In this document: positions 24,810-33,003 of the stretch, in pieces | How positions within the stretch are numbered: the stretch's first letter is position 1 | Layout: each line of letters begins with the position of its first letter | Assembly (NCBI RefSeq): GCF_023149135.1 | Contig: NZ_JAIWJX010000002.1 | Span: 1,116,001 to 1,180,000, forward strand | Reading direction: 5' to 3' | DNA: 64,000 nt | DNA from: Fictibacillus marinisediminis | GTDB taxonomy: Bacteria; Bacillota; Bacilli; Bacillales; Fictibacillaceae | Notes under the pieces: generated by a model | Databases searched by the model: none | What the model was told of the DNA's origin: nothing | Seen by the model: the letters and a program-made list of their open reading frames with translations, nothing else | Program-made: the position numbers and the translations under genes

Positions 24810-25873
24810 ATAGGCATGAGAATAAGGCATTAAACATGCTGCTCCATACTCTGGGCTTTTTCGGGATTCTCTGTCTTTTGTTTCTGTGCTGGTCAGGTTT
24901 CTTTTATCTAACGCCCTTCCTCTATAAAGGGATTGGTTATCACCCCTCATCTCTGCTTGTCTATTTAACAGGTTCTGTTCTCGGACTTCTTTTCTTTGGC
25001 GTAATCGCCCATCTGATTGGCAGAAAGCAGCGGCGCAGCGGGATGAACATTTTTAATTTGATGAACGATGCGGTTAAACAAATTGCTCAAGGAGATTTCA
25101 GTGTCAGTATTCGAACTGAAATGAGGAAAGGCCATGTTATCACTGATCTTGCCGATAATATTAACGCAATGGCAAAGGAACTGCAGAGCCTGGAGACGAT
25201 GCGCCAGGAATTTATTTCGAACGTTTCTCATGAGATCCAGTCGCCATTAACATCAATCCGGGGCTTTGCCAAGGTTCTGCAAAACGACGAATTGGAGCCG
25301 GAAGATCGGAAGCATTACTTGTACATTATTGAAAAGGAAAGCAAACGGCTCTCTAAGCTAAGTGATAATCTATTAAAGTTAACTTCGCTCGAATCTGACC
25401 GCCACCCTGTAGAGAAGATGGACTATGAACTGGATGTTCAGCTAAAGCATGCCATTCTATCGTGTGAACCTTCTTTGATTGATAAAGGTATAGAATTTCA
25501 GCATTCTTTAGAGAAGGTGAACGTGGAAGGGGATCAGGATCTCCTGAATCAAGTGTGGCTTAACCTCCTATACAACAGTATTAAATTTACACCAAGAGGC
25601 GGGATGATTCGGCTCCTACTGGAAAGAAGAGAGGGTGAAATTTCGGTTTCTGTTCAGGATAACGGGATCGGAATTTCAGAAAATGATCAAATTCATATCT
25701 TTGAACGATTCTTCAAATCGGATAAATCCAGAAACAGGGCATCTGAAGGAAGTGGATTAGGATTGTCCATCGTAAAAAAGATTGTAGAGATGCATGAAGG
25801 ACGGATAGAGATCGAGAGCGAACTGCAAAAAGGAACGATTTTCACTGTCTATCTTCCTGCTCCTGTAGAATAG
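24806..25873 (+). CDS. Sensor histidine kinase
   Basis: A 355-residue membrane kinase partnered with the regulator overlapping it by four bases. Two membrane helices (about 13-33 and 45-66) enclose only a very short outside loop; then a HAMP linker (about 70-125), the dimerisation domain with phospho-His in NVSHEIQSPLTSI, and an ATPase domain with N box (NLLYNSIKFTP), G1 (DNGIGI) and G2 (GSGLGLSIV). With almost no external domain it probably senses membrane state or works with the exporter. An upstream in-frame ATG is ignored because GGAGAGCGG precedes this one. Confidence 0.9.
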   Translation: MNRHENKALNMLLHTLGFFGILCLLFLCWSGFFYLTPFLYKGIGYHPSSLLVYLTGSVLGLLFFGVIAHLIGRKQRRSGMNIFNLMNDAVKQIAQGDFSVSIRTEMRKGHVITDLADNINAMAKELQSLETMRQEFISNVSHEIQSPLTSIRGFAKVLQNDELEPEDRKHYLYIIEKESKRLSKLSDNLLKLTSLESDRHPVEKMDYELDVQLKHAILSCEPSLIDKGIEFQHSLEKVNVEGDQDLLNQVWLNLLYNSIKFTPRGGMIRLLLERREGEISVSVQDNGIGISENDQIHIFERFFKSDKSRNRASEGSGLGLSIVKKIVEMHEGRIEIESELQKGTIFTVYLPAPVE

Positions 25874-25950
25874 TAAATATAAGATGCAAAGATGGCTCTC
25901 AAAACCGAACAGGTGTGGTGTTTTTAGAGAAGGAAGACCTTTTATAAGAA

Positions 25951-26160
25951 AAGCGAAAGCGCCCTGCTAAAGTCCGACAAGCGCTGGAGCTCTTATCCAA
26001 CAACACGCTTTTTGTGGTGAGGGGTAAGAGCGAAGCGACCAAAGACGAATTGTGATTTACAATTCGTCCTCCGAGGACTTAAGCTGAAAACTGAAATTCG
26101 TTTTCAGCCCTGGGCGCTAGAGCTAGACATTACTTCTATGCAAGCAGAATGATATGCTTT
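25951..26160. repeat. Hairpin-rich interspersed repeat, copy 1 (long form)
   Basis: Outer arms AGCGCCC (25958-25964) and GGGCGCT (26112-26118) enclose internal stems: GACGAATTGT / ACAATTCGTC (26044-26068), GCTGAAAAC / GTTTTCAGC (26083-26108), and a GCTCTTA / TAAGAGC stem (about 25988-26031). The 3' flank GAGCTAGACATTACTTCTATG is shared with copy 2 at 29562-29660. No open frame. The general pattern resembles intergenic repeats I recall from other Bacillaceae. Confidence 0.75.
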
Positions 26161-26182
26161 CTTATCTAAAAGAAAAGCGAAA

Positions 26183-26212
26183 GACCGCTCATTCATAGAG
26201 CGGTCTTTTTAA
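26183..26212. terminator. Bidirectional terminator
   Basis: AAAGACCGCTC / GAGCGGTCTTT hairpin with T-runs, just after the GNAT gene stop on the minus strand. Confidence 0.85.
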
Positions 26213-26217
26213 GTGCT

Positions 26218-26760
26218 TTATTCAGCGTTGTTAATGATGGCAAGCATCTGATGATCTTCCCAGCTGCCGTTTATTTTTACAGATTTTACAGCAATACCTT
26301 CTTTATGAAATCCTGCTTTTTCTAATACCCGGATGGAACCTTTGTTGTGCGGCATGACACCCGCTTCGATGCGGTGAAGCTTCTGGACTTCGAATGCATA
26401 CGATATCATCAGTTTGACGGTCTGCGTCATATACCCTTTTCCATTGTAATGCTGATCAAGACAGTATCCAAGCATTCCGGTTTGAGCAGGTTCACGTTCA
26501 ATTTTGAACAATGAAATATCACCAATTAGTTTTCCGGATTCTTTTAAATGGATGCCGAAACTGTACTGATGATCCAGTTCTTGCATGCTCTTGATCACAT
26601 TCAGCCGTTCTCGCTGTCCTTCCAAAGTATAGAACTCATGATCTCGAAACGGTGTAAATTTTTGAAAAAATTCACGGTTATCAAGCTCCAACTGAAGCAT
26701 TGCTTCTGAATGTGAAGTGTCAAGAGGCTTCAAAAAGAAGTGTTCATCTTCCATCCTCAT
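26218..26760 (-). CDS. GNAT acetyltransferase, RimJ/RimL type
   Basis: A 180-residue acetyl-CoA-dependent N-acetyltransferase. The fold reads through LIGDISLF (beta4), the acetyl-CoA loop region around QHYNGKGYMTQTVKLM (a QxxGKGY form of Q/RxxGxG/A) and the terminal VRVLEKAGFHKEG motif typical of RimJ/RimL-like enzymes that modify ribosomal protein or small-molecule amino groups. The acceptor is unknown. AAGGTGAG precedes the ATG; a shared hairpin follows. Confidence 0.85.
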   Translation of the reverse strand: MRMEDEHFFLKPLDTSHSEAMLQLELDNREFFQKFTPFRDHEFYTLEGQRERLNVIKSMQELDHQYSFGIHLKESGKLIGDISLFKIEREPAQTGMLGYCLDQHYNGKGYMTQTVKLMISYAFEVQKLHRIEAGVMPHNKGSIRVLEKAGFHKEGIAVKSVKINGSWEDHQMLAIINNAE

Positions 26761-26847
26761 AATCTCACCTTTTTAATTCATATGGTATCACATTGAAGAC
26801 AAAAACGGGCAGAGAGTGAACGTTTCCATTCCAATTCTAAGAAAATC

Positions 26848-26875
26848 TTACAATTGCGACAAAATACGCTATAAT
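26848..26875 (+). promoter_or_regulatory. Probable promoter of RsbR paralog
   Basis: TTACAA and TATAAT are 16 bases apart, about 105 bases before the gene start. Confidence 0.45.
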
Positions 26876-26979
26876 AGGTTTTATAGTTTACAGGGTTAAA
26901 TATTTACTTTGCTTATCTATCAAACTCAATTTCAATTTTAGCATGCTGAATGATATAAAAAAAATAGGAGTGTACGTTC

Positions 26980-27801
26980 ATGAACTCAATCATCCCTATG
27001 GCTAACTATCTATTGGAGAACTCTGGAACACTCTCTTCAGACATTGTTGATGAGATCATCGGCAGTTTTCATTTTGATGTTCCAGAAGAGGAGATCAAGC
27101 AAGCTAAATTAATGTACGATGAGTTTTTTGTTTTTTTAGCACAATCTCTAGATTGTCAGGAAGGCTCTGTCCCTGATGCTCTATTGTCATGGAGTAAGGC
27201 TAACGGAGAAGCAACTGCAAGAAGCCAGCTCAATATCTCTCAAATTATTATACGTTATCCTGATACTCGTATGGTTTTTTCGGATTTTGTAATGCGAATT
27301 GGCATGGAATTCGGATTAAACACTCGAGAAGTAGTCATGGTCATTAAACGAGTGAATCAGATGCTGGATCTAAGCATAAATGAAACGGTGTTTGCTTTTG
27401 AACGCTATAAAGACAGTGTTATACAAGAAGCACAAAAAGAAATCAGGGAATTATCCACACCTATTGTACCCATCCAAGACGGAATTGCGATTCTTCCTTT
27501 AATCGGAACGATAGACTCGAATCGATCCGACCACTTGCTAAATCGTGTGGTTCCAAAGATTGCTCCCTTGGGCGTCAAATATCTGATACTTGATTTTTCA
27601 GGAATTGTTACCATTGATACTGAAGTGGCAAGGCACATCTTTACTGTACACAGTGTTTTGGCTCTCCTCGGAATTGATATTGCAGTAACAGGGATACGTC
27701 CTGAATTGGCCAGCAGAATTGTAAATGCCGGCATTGATTTTACTTCCATCAAAGTCTATGGAAATGTGAAACAGGCCATTGAAAACATGACGTTTAATTA
27801 A
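26980..27801 (+). CDS. RsbR-type STAS domain protein (second paralog)
   Basis: A 273-residue stressosome-like protein: helical N-terminal domain (about 1-150), linker, then STAS domain from about 160 (LSTPIVPIQDGIAILPLIGTID). Thr/Ser in GTIDSNRS and Thr in GIVTIDTEVA correspond to RsbR phosphorylation positions, with Ser where the other paralog (10525-11376) has Thr. It is a stand-alone gene without rsbS or rsbT. The start ATG has ATAGGAGTG upstream. A GTGCCTGGCACC-type hairpin with a T-run follows directly. Confidence 0.82.
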   Translation: MNSIIPMANYLLENSGTLSSDIVDEIIGSFHFDVPEEEIKQAKLMYDEFFVFLAQSLDCQEGSVPDALLSWSKANGEATARSQLNISQIIIRYPDTRMVFSDFVMRIGMEFGLNTREVVMVIKRVNQMLDLSINETVFAFERYKDSVIQEAQKEIRELSTPIVPIQDGIAILPLIGTIDSNRSDHLLNRVVPKIAPLGVKYLILDFSGIVTIDTEVARHIFTVHSVLALLGIDIAVTGIRPELASRIVNAGIDFTSIKVYGNVKQAIENMTFN

Positions 27802-27803
27802 AA

Positions 27804-27836
27804 GTGTCAGGCAACCGTGCCTGGCACCATTTTTTC
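27804..27836 (+). terminator. Terminator built from the GTGCCTGGCACC repeat (copy 4)
   Basis: GTGTCAGGCA pairs with TGCCTGGCAC and a T-run follows. The 3' arm is the same sequence as in repeat copies 1-3, here clearly in terminator position two bases past the stop. Confidence 0.75.
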
Positions 27837-27838
27837 CT

Positions 27839-28192
27839 TTACTGATCGGCTTTCGATATTTTCTTGATCTTACTTAACGAAAGATTATGCAGTTCACCAT
27901 CATCATCTATTATGATTCTCAGCTTACGGGCTGTTTCGTCCATGTAATGAACTATTCCTTTTATTTCTGAGAGGTTCCCGTTTTGAAACACAGAGAAATT
28001 TAAGGGAACCGCAATCTCCATAGCCTCTAAAATCAATTCGTTCATCTCTTCAAGCTGCTGTTCATCAGGAAACGGCTCTTCCACTTCATAATATTCCTTC
28101 AGAAAATAGTCCTTTAGTTGGCTTACAGTTTCCGGCAGCATCAAGCTTGTCTTCCATTTTAGGTTACCACGGTCACGTATAAAATCGGCCAC
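27839..28192 (-). CDS. YolD-like family protein
   Basis: A 117-residue member of the YolD-like family: the N-terminal RDRGNLKWKTSLMLPE and the LSEIKGIVHYMDETARKLRI / LSLSKIKKI C-terminal strands are family hallmarks. In relatives the gene is usually next to a Y-family polymerase (UvrX/DinB type); none is present here. The start is GTG; AAAGGAG is only one base upstream of it, so the real ribosome binding site may be the weaker AGGT further upstream. Confidence 0.8.
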   Translation of the reverse strand: MADFIRDRGNLKWKTSLMLPETVSQLKDYFLKEYYEVEEPFPDEQQLEEMNELILEAMEIAVPLNFSVFQNGNLSEIKGIVHYMDETARKLRIIIDDDGELHNLSLSKIKKISKADQ

Positions 28193-28299
28193 ACTCCTTT
28201 ATACCTATAATGCACGAACAAGCGTTCTTATCAAACGAGAAATATTTGTTAAACTAGAAGAAGCAGGCTGTTTGAGTGATCCACAGCCTGCAAAAAGAT

Positions 28300-28728
28300 T
28301 TAAAATGTATTGTAAACATTGTCGCACTCATCAGGAGTGGGCTGATAGAAGCAATGGAGTTTATATCTGGCAACAAACGGCTGGCCATACCAGGTAGACG
28401 GACAATTTCCCTGCGGTCTGAAGTACCATAAGCTATATTTTGCCGGCCAGTATCTTTCTCCATTAATGGCGCGTTTTGCCAGCCGTTTTTCACTCGATCT
28501 TGCTGCTTGATAAAAATATCCGTGTGTTACGGCCTCAAACGCATGGGGCTGGTAAATCATCTGGGGAATCGTCCTCAGCCCTCTAAAATCGGAACAATTG
28601 GCACGGATCCTGTTAATACCAACATTTCCAATCAGCTGCATTCCCCGGACGCCTTCTCCTTCTCCTTCCGCTCGAAGCAATCGGGCTAACAACGTAATAT
28701 CTGAACTGCTGGCTTGCACGACGGCCAC
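28300..28728 (-). CDS. cwlJ: Spore cortex-lytic enzyme CwlJ
   Basis: Germination hydrolase of the SleB/CwlJ (Hydrolase_2) family that degrades spore cortex peptidoglycan. At 142 residues with no signal peptide it matches CwlJ rather than SleB. The catalytic Glu lies at about residue 21 (LLRAEGEGEG); GNVGINRIRANC, IYQPHAFEAVTHGYFYQAARSSE and SLWYFRPQGNC are strongly conserved, and it ends YNTF like B. subtilis CwlJ. A GTG start follows GGAGGTGATACC. GerQ, often its partner, is not adjacent. Confidence 0.95.
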   Translation of the reverse strand: MAVVQASSSDITLLARLLRAEGEGEGVRGMQLIGNVGINRIRANCSDFRGLRTIPQMIYQPHAFEAVTHGYFYQAARSSEKRLAKRAINGERYWPAKYSLWYFRPQGNCPSTWYGQPFVARYKLHCFYQPTPDECDNVYNTF

Positions 28729-28899
28729 GGTATCACCTCCAAGAATCCTTCCTTAAACTATATAAAAAATAAGTTTGGGCCATAACCGAAAACCATAATT
28801 TAATCCTATGTATTGGTAAATGGAAATAAAATCCATTAATGAGAAAGATATACGTCCTGTTTGAAGAATCAATAAAAATAGATGCAGGAGGTTTAAAAC

Positions 28900-29331
28900 A
28901 TGATTGAACAAGCGAACCGTGAGGAAACAGCGTACATACTATCCAATGCTGCTCTTTCTGCAAATGAAGGATTGCAAGGGACTGGGGTTCTAACGCAGGA
29001 AAAGGCAGAGCATATGCTTACCGCTATCATGGAAAAGGGGGCGTATCACCTCGTATACAAAGATCGGGATAAAGTAGGCGGCTGGATCATGATCGGCCAT
29101 AATACGGATTATTTTACTGAAAAAGAGATCGGTTTTATTTACGACGTCTACATACTGCCGGATTATAGGGGAAGAGGACTCTCTAAAAAACTAGTCGAGG
29201 CAGGAATCAGTGAGTTAAAGGAAAAAGGGTATGAAGAAGTTAGGCTAAATGTATTTGACGCCAATTTTGCGAAAGGCATTTACGAAAAAATGGGTTTTGA
29301 GCCGCTGCAAACGATCATGGTGTATAAGTGA
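28900..29331 (+). CDS. GNAT acetyltransferase
   Basis: A 143-residue N-acetyltransferase. The core is GGWIMIGHN (beta4) then FIYDVYILPDYRGRGLSKKLVEAGI, where YRGRGLS is the acetyl-CoA pyrophosphate loop, and RLNVFDANFAKGIYEKMGFEPL, a standard GNAT C-terminus. Acceptor unknown. AGGAGG is well spaced before ATG. The stop overlaps the ATG of the broken small gene that follows by one base. Confidence 0.88.
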   Translation: MIEQANREETAYILSNAALSANEGLQGTGVLTQEKAEHMLTAIMEKGAYHLVYKDRDKVGGWIMIGHNTDYFTEKEIGFIYDVYILPDYRGRGLSKKLVEAGISELKEKGYEEVRLNVFDANFAKGIYEKMGFEPLQTIMVYK

Positions 29332-29508
29332 TGAATGATGAATCTAAAGAGATTGAACCAGAAGAAATAACGGTTCATGGGTTACCAGCAGAAACACTCG
29401 ATTGATGACTTTCCTTAAAAGTCACAGCCGTGGGTCAAATGGTTCGTCATCCTGTTATTAATTGTTTTCGGAGGAAGCTTGCTGATCGCTCTTCTGGGCT
29501 TTTTATAG
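29331..29508 (+). pseudogene. Small membrane protein gene, frameshifted
   Basis: Begins MNDESKEIEPEEITVHGLPA in one frame, then continues in another as PWVKWFVILLLIVFGGSLL and IALLGFL before TAG. A frameshift near 29400 and an in-frame stop near 29418 separate the halves. The intact form would be a roughly 58-residue protein with an acidic N-terminus and one C-terminal membrane helix. Family not recognised. Confidence 0.5.
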
Positions 29509-29515
29509 AACCAAA

Positions 29516-29558
29516 TAAAAAAACCGGCAAGGACATCACGTCCTTGCCGGTTTTTTTG
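29516..29558. terminator. Strong intrinsic terminator
   Basis: AAAAACCGGCAAGGAC pairs with GTCCTTGCCGGTTTTT around ATCAC. Confidence 0.92.
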
Positions 29559-29561
29559 GAT

Positions 29562-29660
29562 GGGCCATAGAAGCAATGTCTAGCTCCAGCGACCTAGACT
29601 GAAAAAGAACTGGAAGGACGAAAACAAATGCTCTATTCGTCTCTGGTCGCTTGCGCTTTT
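29562..29660. repeat. Hairpin-rich interspersed repeat, copy 2 (short form, inverted)
   Basis: On the minus strand AAAGCGCAAGCGACC starts the unit and GGTCGCTGGAGCTAGACA plus TTGCTTCTATGG end it, matching copy 1 at both ends. The GACGAA / TTCGTC internal stem is kept. About 75 bases of copy 1 are absent. Its outer stem is GCGACC/GGTCGC where copy 1 has GCGCCC/GGGCGC. Confidence 0.7.
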
Positions 29661-29665
29661 CTTTT

Positions 29666-30745
29666 TTACCAGCCCCGCTCGTATTGTACAGGGATATCAA
29701 GTGCTTCTTTTTGATGAACCGTTTCGGCGGCACGCAATGGCCAATATGGATCACGAAGGAGCTCGCGTGCAAGCAGTACAAGATCCGCTTTTTCGTTGCG
29801 GATAATTTCATCGGCCTGCATGCCTTGTGTGATCAAACCTACAGCTGCAGTCGGAATTCCGGCTTGTTCGCGGATTTTTTCAGCAAAAAGATTCTGATAG
29901 CCGGCGCCGACAGGAATCGGCGCTTTCGGCAGATTACCGCCGGAACTGCAATCAATCAGGTCTACTCCTTCATCTTTCAGCAGCTTGGCCAGCTCGATGG
30001 AGTCCTCAAGCGTCCAGCCGTCATCTACCCAATCTGAAGAGGAAATGCGGACAGTGAAAGGAAGGTTTTCCGGCCATTCTTTTCTCATCACACGAACAGT
30101 CTCGATGAAAAAGCGAATACGGTTTTCGAAGCTGCCGCCGTATTCATCAGTCCGTTTGTTTGAGACGGGAGAATAGAAGCTGTGAGCCAAATAGCCATGA
30201 GCTCCATGGAATTCCATCCATTCGAAACCAGCTTCCCGTGCTCTGATGGTTGCAAGCCTGAAGTTTTCCTGAATCTCTTTAATTTCTTCTATACTTAATT
30301 CTTTAGGTTCTTTGTATCCTTCACTAAAAGGGATCGCGCTTGGACCGACCACATTCCAGCCGCCTTGCTCATTCGGCACTCCAGCAGCAGATGCTTCTTT
30401 TTGTTTCCAAGGACTGTAGGTAGAGGCTTTTCTTCCGGCATGTGCCAGCTGGATGCCAGGTACAGCTCCATGTTCTTTTATGAAACGGGTGATACGTTTA
30501 AATGGTTCAATGTGCTGATCTGTATAGATGCCAAGATCTTCTGGCGAAATTCTGCCTCGGGCTTCTACCGCTGTAGCTTCTACTATAACCAGACCCGCTC
30601 CGCCAACAGCGCGTGAACCTAAGTGAACAAAATGCCAGTCATTCGGCATTCCATCCTCAGCACTGTATTGGCACATGGGAGAAACCCCAATTCTGTTTCG
30701 AAGTGTTATATCCTTGATGGTAAGTGGAGAAAAAAGATGTGGCAT
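29666..30745 (-). CDS. namA: NADPH dehydrogenase NamA (old yellow enzyme family)
   Basis: FMN-dependent ene-reductase of the YqjM class (359 aa), reducing activated double bonds of enals, enones and nitro compounds with NADPH. The N-terminus MPHLFSPLTIKDITLRNRI and MCQYSAEDG place the flavin-tuning Cys at residue 25. The substrate-binding His pair is in FHGAHGYL, followed by the TDEYGGSFENRIRF motif of the family. The frame is open for 57 more codons upstream, but GGAGGGAAC lies just before this ATG. Confidence 0.95.
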   Translation of the reverse strand: MPHLFSPLTIKDITLRNRIGVSPMCQYSAEDGMPNDWHFVHLGSRAVGGAGLVIVEATAVEARGRISPEDLGIYTDQHIEPFKRITRFIKEHGAVPGIQLAHAGRKASTYSPWKQKEASAAGVPNEQGGWNVVGPSAIPFSEGYKEPKELSIEEIKEIQENFRLATIRAREAGFEWMEFHGAHGYLAHSFYSPVSNKRTDEYGGSFENRIRFFIETVRVMRKEWPENLPFTVRISSSDWVDDGWTLEDSIELAKLLKDEGVDLIDCSSGGNLPKAPIPVGAGYQNLFAEKIREQAGIPTAAVGLITQGMQADEIIRNEKADLVLLARELLRDPYWPLRAAETVHQKEALDIPVQYERGW

Positions 30746-30984
30746 GGACAAGTTCCCTCCTGTAATTTTAAAAGTTAAAAACAAAACCATAGTAACACAA
30801 TCAAAATAATATGATAAAACAATGTGCTTGTAATAATTCACAGCTTGTATTTTACCCCTTAGAAGAGGAATGTATAACATGGACAAAAAATGACGCGCCA
30901 ACTGAAAAAGAGACAAAAATGGAGAAGGAAAAACTTCCTTTTTTATCGAATGTAATGCCTTAGAAAGATAAAGGCAGGTGGATT

Positions 30985-31392
30985 ATGTCATACTCTGAAA
31001 AACTTATCCAAAAGGTTAAGGAAATGTACATTTTGGATCATAAAGCAAGAGTTCATATTGATAAAACTCAGCATTCCATCAATGTTTTCTTTAGTGATAT
31101 GAAGTTCAAATTAAGAATTGTGGAAGAGAAAACAGATGAGATCAATATTCGAATAAATGAAGCAGTGCCAGGTGTATTTGCACAAATTATGATTAAACAG
31201 ACAGTGCTCAGTTTTGAACGGACTCCGAACGGCACAATCCTGGTACAGCTAAAGGATGAGGGAGAAGTGGGGGAACTTGATACACTCGGATGGGACGGCG
31301 GCCGGGTGGCTTCCGAACGGTATGACAAGGAGTTTACGATTCCTTTGCTGAACAGTTACCTAAAAGAAGCGTTTGACCAGATTTTATTTTAA
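30985..31392 (+). CDS. Uncharacterised protein, 135 aa
   Basis: No family recognised. The product is soluble, Lys/Glu-rich and mixed alpha/beta: MSYSEKLIQKVKEMYILDH, a beta-rich centre (FKLRIVEEKTDEINIRIN and TILVQLKDEGEVG), then a C-terminal helix NSYLKEAFDQILF. A GGCAGGTGG ribosome binding site precedes ATG. Monocistronic with a strong terminator about 70 bases downstream. Confidence 0.65.
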   Translation: MSYSEKLIQKVKEMYILDHKARVHIDKTQHSINVFFSDMKFKLRIVEEKTDEINIRINEAVPGVFAQIMIKQTVLSFERTPNGTILVQLKDEGEVGELDTLGWDGGRVASERYDKEFTIPLLNSYLKEAFDQILF

Positions 31393-31455
31393 TAAAAAGC
31401 TCTGCTAGTCAATGTTGTTGATTAATTAGTGAGGTGTGATTGCATCGCCTTTTGA

Positions 31456-31497
31456 AAAGCAGAAGGGTGTAAGCAAGCTTTACCCTTCTGCTTTTCG
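31456..31497 (+). terminator. Intrinsic terminator
   Basis: AAAAGCAGAAGGGT pairs with ACCCTTCTGCTTTT. Between the upstream stop and this hairpin (31393-31455) nothing else is evident. Confidence 0.85.
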
Positions 31498-31619
31498 GGC
31501 GCTTCATTTGTTTCACAAATTAGCCGGCTCTTATCATCGCAAGTTAACACCCCTTATTATTGGGGAAAAAGGCTTGAGGGCCTCTTTTAATCATCAGTAT
31601 TTTAACAAAACATAAAAAA

Positions 31620-31652
31620 AAACAAGGCGATTTCTAAAAGAACCGCCTTGTT
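31620..31652 (-). terminator. Terminator of azoR
   Basis: AACAAGGCG / CGCCTTGTT stem with A/T-runs on both sides, 12 bases past the azoreductase stop. Confidence 0.8.
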
Positions 31653-31663
31653 TTTCTATCAAC

Positions 31664-32299
31664 TTAAAATGTGTGTGCGGCATCCTTCGCACGTGCAATA
31701 CCGTTTTCTTTAATTTCTTGAGCCTTATCAGGCATAGCAGCATGCCCTTCAATAAATACTCCTTCCAATGAAGGAACCCCGAAGAAGTTCATCATTACAC
31801 TCAAATAACGATGCCCCATTTCAAGATCAGCAGCTGGGCCTTCTGAGTAAACACCGCCGCGAGCTTGAATATGAAGAGCTTTCTTGTCCGTTAAAAGACC
31901 AACTGGTCCTTGTTCAGTATATTTGAATGATTTACCTGCAACAGCTACTGAATCAAGATAAGCTTTCATAACTGGCGGGAAAGAGAAGTTCCACAATGGT
32001 GTAACGAAAACGTATTTATCGGCTTCAACGAACTGTTCGCTCAGTTCACCAAGACGCTGTACTTTTGTTTTTTCTTCAGCAGATAGTTCTTCAAACCCTT
32101 TTCCGCTTTGAAGTTTTCCCCAGCCGCTGAATACGTCAGCGTCAATTTGCGGAATGTTTTCTTTATAAAGGTCGATATGCACCACTTCGTCGTCTGCATT
32201 CACTTCTTTATAAGTGTCGATAAAAGCCTTACCAGCAGCCATACTGAAAGATTGAGTTTCATTGTGCGGGTGGGCTGAAATATATAATACTTTTGCCAT
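31664..32299 (-). CDS. azoR: FMN-dependent NADH-azoreductase / quinone reductase
   Basis: A 211-residue flavodoxin-fold enzyme that reduces azo dyes and quinones with NADH, protecting against electrophiles. The flavin phosphate loop region is [13 protein letters not shown]; the [18 protein letters not shown] and [11 protein letters not shown] segments are family hallmarks. The ATG at 32299 follows AAAAGGTGG. It is divergent from an HxlR-type regulator, an arrangement resembling the YodB/AzoR1 pair of B. subtilis, so control by that regulator is likely. Confidence 0.92.
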   Translation of the reverse strand: MAKVLYISAHPHNETQSFSMAAGKAFIDTYKEVNADDEVVHIDLYKENIPQIDADVFSGWGKLQSGKGFEELSAEEKTKVQRLGELSEQFVEADKYVFVTPLWNFSFPPVMKAYLDSVAVAGKSFKYTEQGPVGLLTDKKALHIQARGGVYSEGPAADLEMGHRYLSVMMNFFGVPSLEGVFIEGHAAMPDKAQEIKENGIARAKDAAHTF

Positions 32300-32406
32300 A
32301 GTGTATTCCACCTTTTCTGGTTGTGATATAGAGCAGTTATTGTAATTTCCCTGCTTTAGCAATTATTAATCATAGGAGCAGATTTGTGAAGTAGGCACAT
32401 TCATGT

Positions 32407-32431
32407 GGTATAGTATAAAAAAAGGTACTGT
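32407..32431. promoter_or_regulatory. Candidate HxlR-type operator
   Basis: TATAGTA and TACTGTA form a dyad with a 10-base centre in the azoR-regulator intergenic region, next to a second dyad CACAT-TC-ATGTG about 15 bases upstream. TACT/AGTA half-sites are reminiscent of YodB-type boxes. Position fits autorepression of the regulator. Confidence 0.4.
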
Positions 32432-32449
32432 AAAACGGAGGCCGACTTT

Positions 32450-32818
32450 ATGAAGAAAAATCCAGAACAATGTCAGGTGGTTGTGGCTCTAGATATGATC
32501 GTAGGAAAGTGGAAACCAATCATCATTCAGCATCTGCTTTCCGGTGATATTTTAAGGTTTAACGAATTACGAAGGTTAATGCCGGATATTACCCAGCGCA
32601 TGCTGACGCTTCACCTTCGTGAGTTAGAAGAGCAGGATATCGTACAAAGGGTGGTCTATCCCCAAATCCCGCCGAAAGTAGAATACTCCATTACCGAATA
32701 CGGCAAAAGCTTAGGGCCGATTATGGATGCTATGCACTATTGGGGCGCAGCCCATGTGGAGCATATGAAGTATAAAAAGGAACAGGAGGACGCTTCTTTT
32801 AATGGAGAGGCGAATTAA
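32450..32818 (+). CDS. HxlR family transcriptional regulator
   Basis: A 122-residue winged-helix regulator: VALDMIVGKWKPIIIQHLLSGDILRFNELRRLMPDITQRMLTLHLRELEE is the family core and PPKVEYSITEYGKSL the wing and following helix. A single Cys at residue 8 sits where redox- and quinone-sensing YodB/CatR-type members carry their reactive Cys. It is divergent from azoR, its probable target. GGAGG precedes ATG. Confidence 0.88.
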   Translation: MKKNPEQCQVVVALDMIVGKWKPIIIQHLLSGDILRFNELRRLMPDITQRMLTLHLRELEEQDIVQRVVYPQIPPKVEYSITEYGKSLGPIMDAMHYWGAAHVEHMKYKKEQEDASFNGEAN

Positions 32819-32848
32819 AAAGGAAAACTGGCTGGATTTCCTTTTTTG
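32817..32848 (+). terminator. Intrinsic terminator
   Basis: AAAGGAAA / TTTCCTTT stem with T-run immediately after the HxlR-type gene. Confidence 0.75.
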
Positions 32849-32945
32849 ATTCCTGCATCTGTTGGATATCGCTCATCTCAAATCATCCTGCGGGGTTTTC
32901 CAATCCACGAACCACTTGAGGAAATCGTTCCAGACGTTAAATAAC

Positions 32946-33003
32946 AAAAAAGCCGCCGGTCACAAGCGAAGGAGGTCCAAGCTTTGACCAGCGGCTTTTA
33001 TTA
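32946..33003. terminator. Bidirectional terminator overlapping the APH remnant 3' end
   Basis: AAAAGCCGCCGGTCA pairs with TGACCAGCGGCTTTT. The right arm is still inside the coding part of the minus-strand phosphotransferase remnant; the left arm lies past its stop. Confidence 0.75.
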
